This document shows, piece by piece, positions 6,267 to 8,017 of a stretch of 8,017 bases of DNA. Below the pieces are notes generated by a model that worked only from the letters and a program-made list of their open reading frames with translations, did no database searches and had not been told where the DNA came from. The stretch is taken from positions 1 to 8,017 of the forward strand of contig JAAZNR010000054.1 of assembly GCA_012798155.1 (NCBI GenBank). The letters run 5' to 3'. The position numbers and the translations under genes are program-made. This DNA comes from Thermogutta sp. GTDB lineage: Bacteria; Planctomycetota; Planctomycetia; Pirellulales; Thermoguttaceae. How positions within the stretch are numbered: position 1 is the first letter of the stretch; each line of letters begins with the position of its first letter.

Positions 6267-8017
6267 TCACGGAGGTACGGCGGCCGTTGCCGAAGACACG
6301 GCCGGAAGACGGTCCGCGAGGCAACCCACCTCTCCCGCCAAACCGATGGCGGCATCGTCGATCATCGGGTCCATGAGAGAAAAGTCTCGCGGGGTGTGCT
6401 CGTGGGGCAAAGTGCCGTCCGGCAAGGGCCGACTCCAGGGGACGGCGCCCCAAGCGGGCGAAGTCTCATTCTCCCACCGCCAGTAGTTTTTCCAGGCCTC
6501 GAACGGCAAGCGAAGCGTTTCCGGCCCAGTGCCGGGGGCGATACTCCAGAAGACGGCGAACCGCTCGTAGAAGTTTCGGTCTCCTCGCCAGCGAAACCTC
6601 CCCAAGGCCTCCTCCGCGCTCATTCCCACGTGTTCGACCAGAACTCCCTGCGGAGGACCAACCCAAACCGAAGCCCGGGCGTCGATTTCGACTTGCGGCA
6701 CGTACGGCCGATATTCGCCGGGAATCACGCGCACCACGCCGGATCGGACCGCACACGTCACGTTTGCCGCCGTCAAACGGACGACGGACTCCTTCGCCAA
6801 CGGCATATCGCTGCCCACCGCCTCCAACAGCCGCCCGGTGGTGCTCGTCAGGCAATTCTCGAGCGACACGGACAATGGCTGTCCGGCGCCGACCCAAACC
6901 GCTGCCGTCTCCCCCCGCAGCACGCAATTCTTCAGAGAGATCGCGATCGGCCTCACGGCAATATCGGATGACGGCAAACCGCCGGTCAAGAGGACGTACG
7001 ATTGGGGATCGCTTCGCACCTCGAAGATACGGGCCGCCGTGGCCCGATCCTGGCTGCTCCAGCCCCTTTCCGCTACCGTCACCACGCAGCGTTCCAAAAC
7101 GACTTGAGAGCCGAAGTCCAGATGCATGACGGACCAACCGTCCGGCCAAACGGAAGATACATTTTCCGCGCGGAGGTCGAGATCCCGAAACGTCAACGTG
7201 GCGCCCGCCGCCGCAAAGAAGGTCTTCTGTCGCTGGAAGAGCGTCCCCAAGGCCGGACGCAGCACGAGCTCGGGTCGACGGCCTTCGGCAGCAGCGATGA
7301 TCAGGCTTCGCCCCCGGACGTCGCACGGTTCAATCTCCAAAGGTCCGTCGAAGTCGAGCCGAATTTCGTCGCCCGCCTGCGCCGCGGACAACGCGGCCCC
7401 TAACGTGGGAAAGCGCCCCACCGATTGCCCCCTGGGGTCGACCATCAAAACGCCTCGGGCGGAACCGGCGGTGGGCGGGCCGGCACCGGGAAGCGTCGCC
7501 CCTCCGCCGGTCGCGGAGGGCTGTTCTCCCGTTATCCCCTCGGACGCCGTGCCGACGCCGTACCCTGACGCAGTGCCGGAAAGGGGTGACGACGTGTCCG
7601 GTAACGCAAGGGGGGCGTTCGCGGCGTTTGCTGACGCATCTGCACGCAACGGCCCCGGCAACGGTGCCCCCGGCCCGGCCGCCCCCGGATCGGAAGATAC
7701 CGGCGGTGAGCCTAGCCCCTGTGACGGCCCGAAGAGCCTGTCGCTCGGCACGGTCGAAGCCGGCCAATCCGGCGACACGACTCCAAGCCGGTCCGCCATC
7801 TCCAGCGGCGTATCGTGTTCTCGCCCGGTCAATCCCACTCCCCCAACCGAGAACCCCGGCAGGGCATGGAAACCGCTATCGGATTCGAGCTGCGAAGTCG
7901 GGTCGCTAGGCAGTCGAGATTGATCGGCCACCGCCGAGAGATCGGAGCCGGCGCCGGCGGTGCCCGGCAATAGCCGATGGGCAGCATCGGAAGGCGACTC
8001 AGGTTCGAGCGGCGCGG
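6267..8017 (-). CDS. Large uncharacterised protein, beta-helix-like C-terminal part, 5' end outside window
   Basis: The minus-strand frame ends at TGA 6267 and is open all the way to base 8015. The TTG at 7970 is therefore not a supported start, and at least 582 residues are visible. The upstream portion (about 7970 to 7460) is low-complexity, rich in Pro, Gly, Ala and Ser, like a flexible linker. From about 7455 a compact domain begins (GVLMVDPRGQSVGRFPTLGAALSAA). It continues with strand-like segments such as LIIAAAEG, TLTFRDLDL, VVLERCVV and LSVSLENCLT, a spacing typical of right-handed parallel beta-helix (pectin-lyase-like) folds. The end is aromatic-rich (RWRGDRNFYERFAVFW, AWKNYWRWENE). 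No catalytic motif is recognised. Planctomycetes encode many large proteins of this style, some with an N-terminal kinase or other module, but nothing of that kind can be seen here. Coding is well supported by length and composition; the function is unknown. Confidence 0.8.
   Translation of the reverse strand, partial: APLEPESPSDAAHRLLPGTAGAGSDLSAVADQSRLPSDPTSQLESDSGFHALPGFSVGGVGLTGREHDTPLEMADRLGVVSPDWPASTVPSDRLFGPSQGLGSPPVSSDPGAAGPGAPLPGPLRADASANAANAPLALPDTSSPLSGTASGYGVGTASEGITGEQPSATGGGATLPGAGPPTAGSARGVLMVDPRGQSVGRFPTLGAALSAAQAGDEIRLDFDGPLEIEPCDVRGRSLIIAAAEGRRPELVLRPALGTLFQRQKTFFAAAGATLTFRDLDLRAENVSSVWPDGWSVMHLDFGSQVVLERCVVTVAERGWSSQDRATAARIFEVRSDPQSYVLLTGGLPSSDIAVRPIAISLKNCVLRGETAAVWVGAGQPLSVSLENCLTSTTGRLLEAVGSDMPLAKESVVRLTAANVTCAVRSGVVRVIPGEYRPYVPQVEIDARASVWVGPPQGVLVEHVGMSAEEALGRFRWRGDRNFYERFAVFWSIAPGTGPETLRLPFEAWKNYWRWENETSPAWGAVPWSRPLPDGTLPHEHTPRDFSLMDPMIDDAAIGLAGEVGCLADRLPAVSSATAAVPP

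Noticed and set aside
7126..7923. A 265-codon plus-strand frame opposite the right-edge gene
   Set aside because: The translation is Pro/Ser/Arg low complexity and mirrors the linker-coding region; the minus frame continues as a structured domain and stays open for over 1.7 kb.

Overview
The window is a GC-rich bacterial chromosome segment, most likely from a planctomycete. Three things point that way: a MoxR / DUF58 / multi-pass membrane protein gene string, a very long low-complexity Pro/Gly/Ala/Ser-rich protein ending in a beta-helix-like domain (right edge), and the overall codon use. The taxonomic call is an inference. No rRNA, tRNA, CRISPR array, transposase or phage gene was recognised.

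Left half (1-3385, minus strand, transcribed right to left): a three-gene unit of a MoxR-type AAA+ ATPase (2396-3385), a DUF58 protein (920-2377) and a multi-pass membrane protein whose 3' end lies outside the window (1-868). Gaps of 18 and 51 bases suggest one operon. MoxR/DUF58 pairs are generally thought to form chaperone-like, ATP-driven systems that assemble or activate envelope or metal-dependent protein complexes. The client here cannot be read from the sequence.

Centre (3386-3815): a divergent intergenic region of about 430 bases. It holds the most notable non-coding feature of the window, four head-to-tail copies of a 26-28 base repeat (3443-3550). The repeat lies between a candidate promoter (perfect TATAAT at 3591-3596, minus) and the moxR start codon, so it would be in the 5' leader of the moxR operon. 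The moxR reading frame stays open through the repeats, which makes an over-long moxR annotation likely.

Right half, plus strand (3816-5996): gmd, a short-form GDP-mannose 4,6-dehydratase, followed 105 bases later by a lysylphosphatidylglycerol-synthase-type membrane protein (UPF0104/YbhN-like). Together they suggest deoxysugar supply and envelope glycolipid or polysaccharide work. The reductase that would finish GDP-fucose, GDP-rhamnose or a related sugar is not in the window.

The convergent gap 5997-6266 contains nested inverted repeats that could be transcription-end structures or a structured 3' UTR. The right edge (6267-8017, minus) is the C-terminal part of a large protein of unknown function. 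Its frame is open to the window end, so its true start is outside.

No clearly new biological system is visible. The points most worth following up are the leader repeat array, the structured convergent intergenic region and the uncharacterised right-edge protein.
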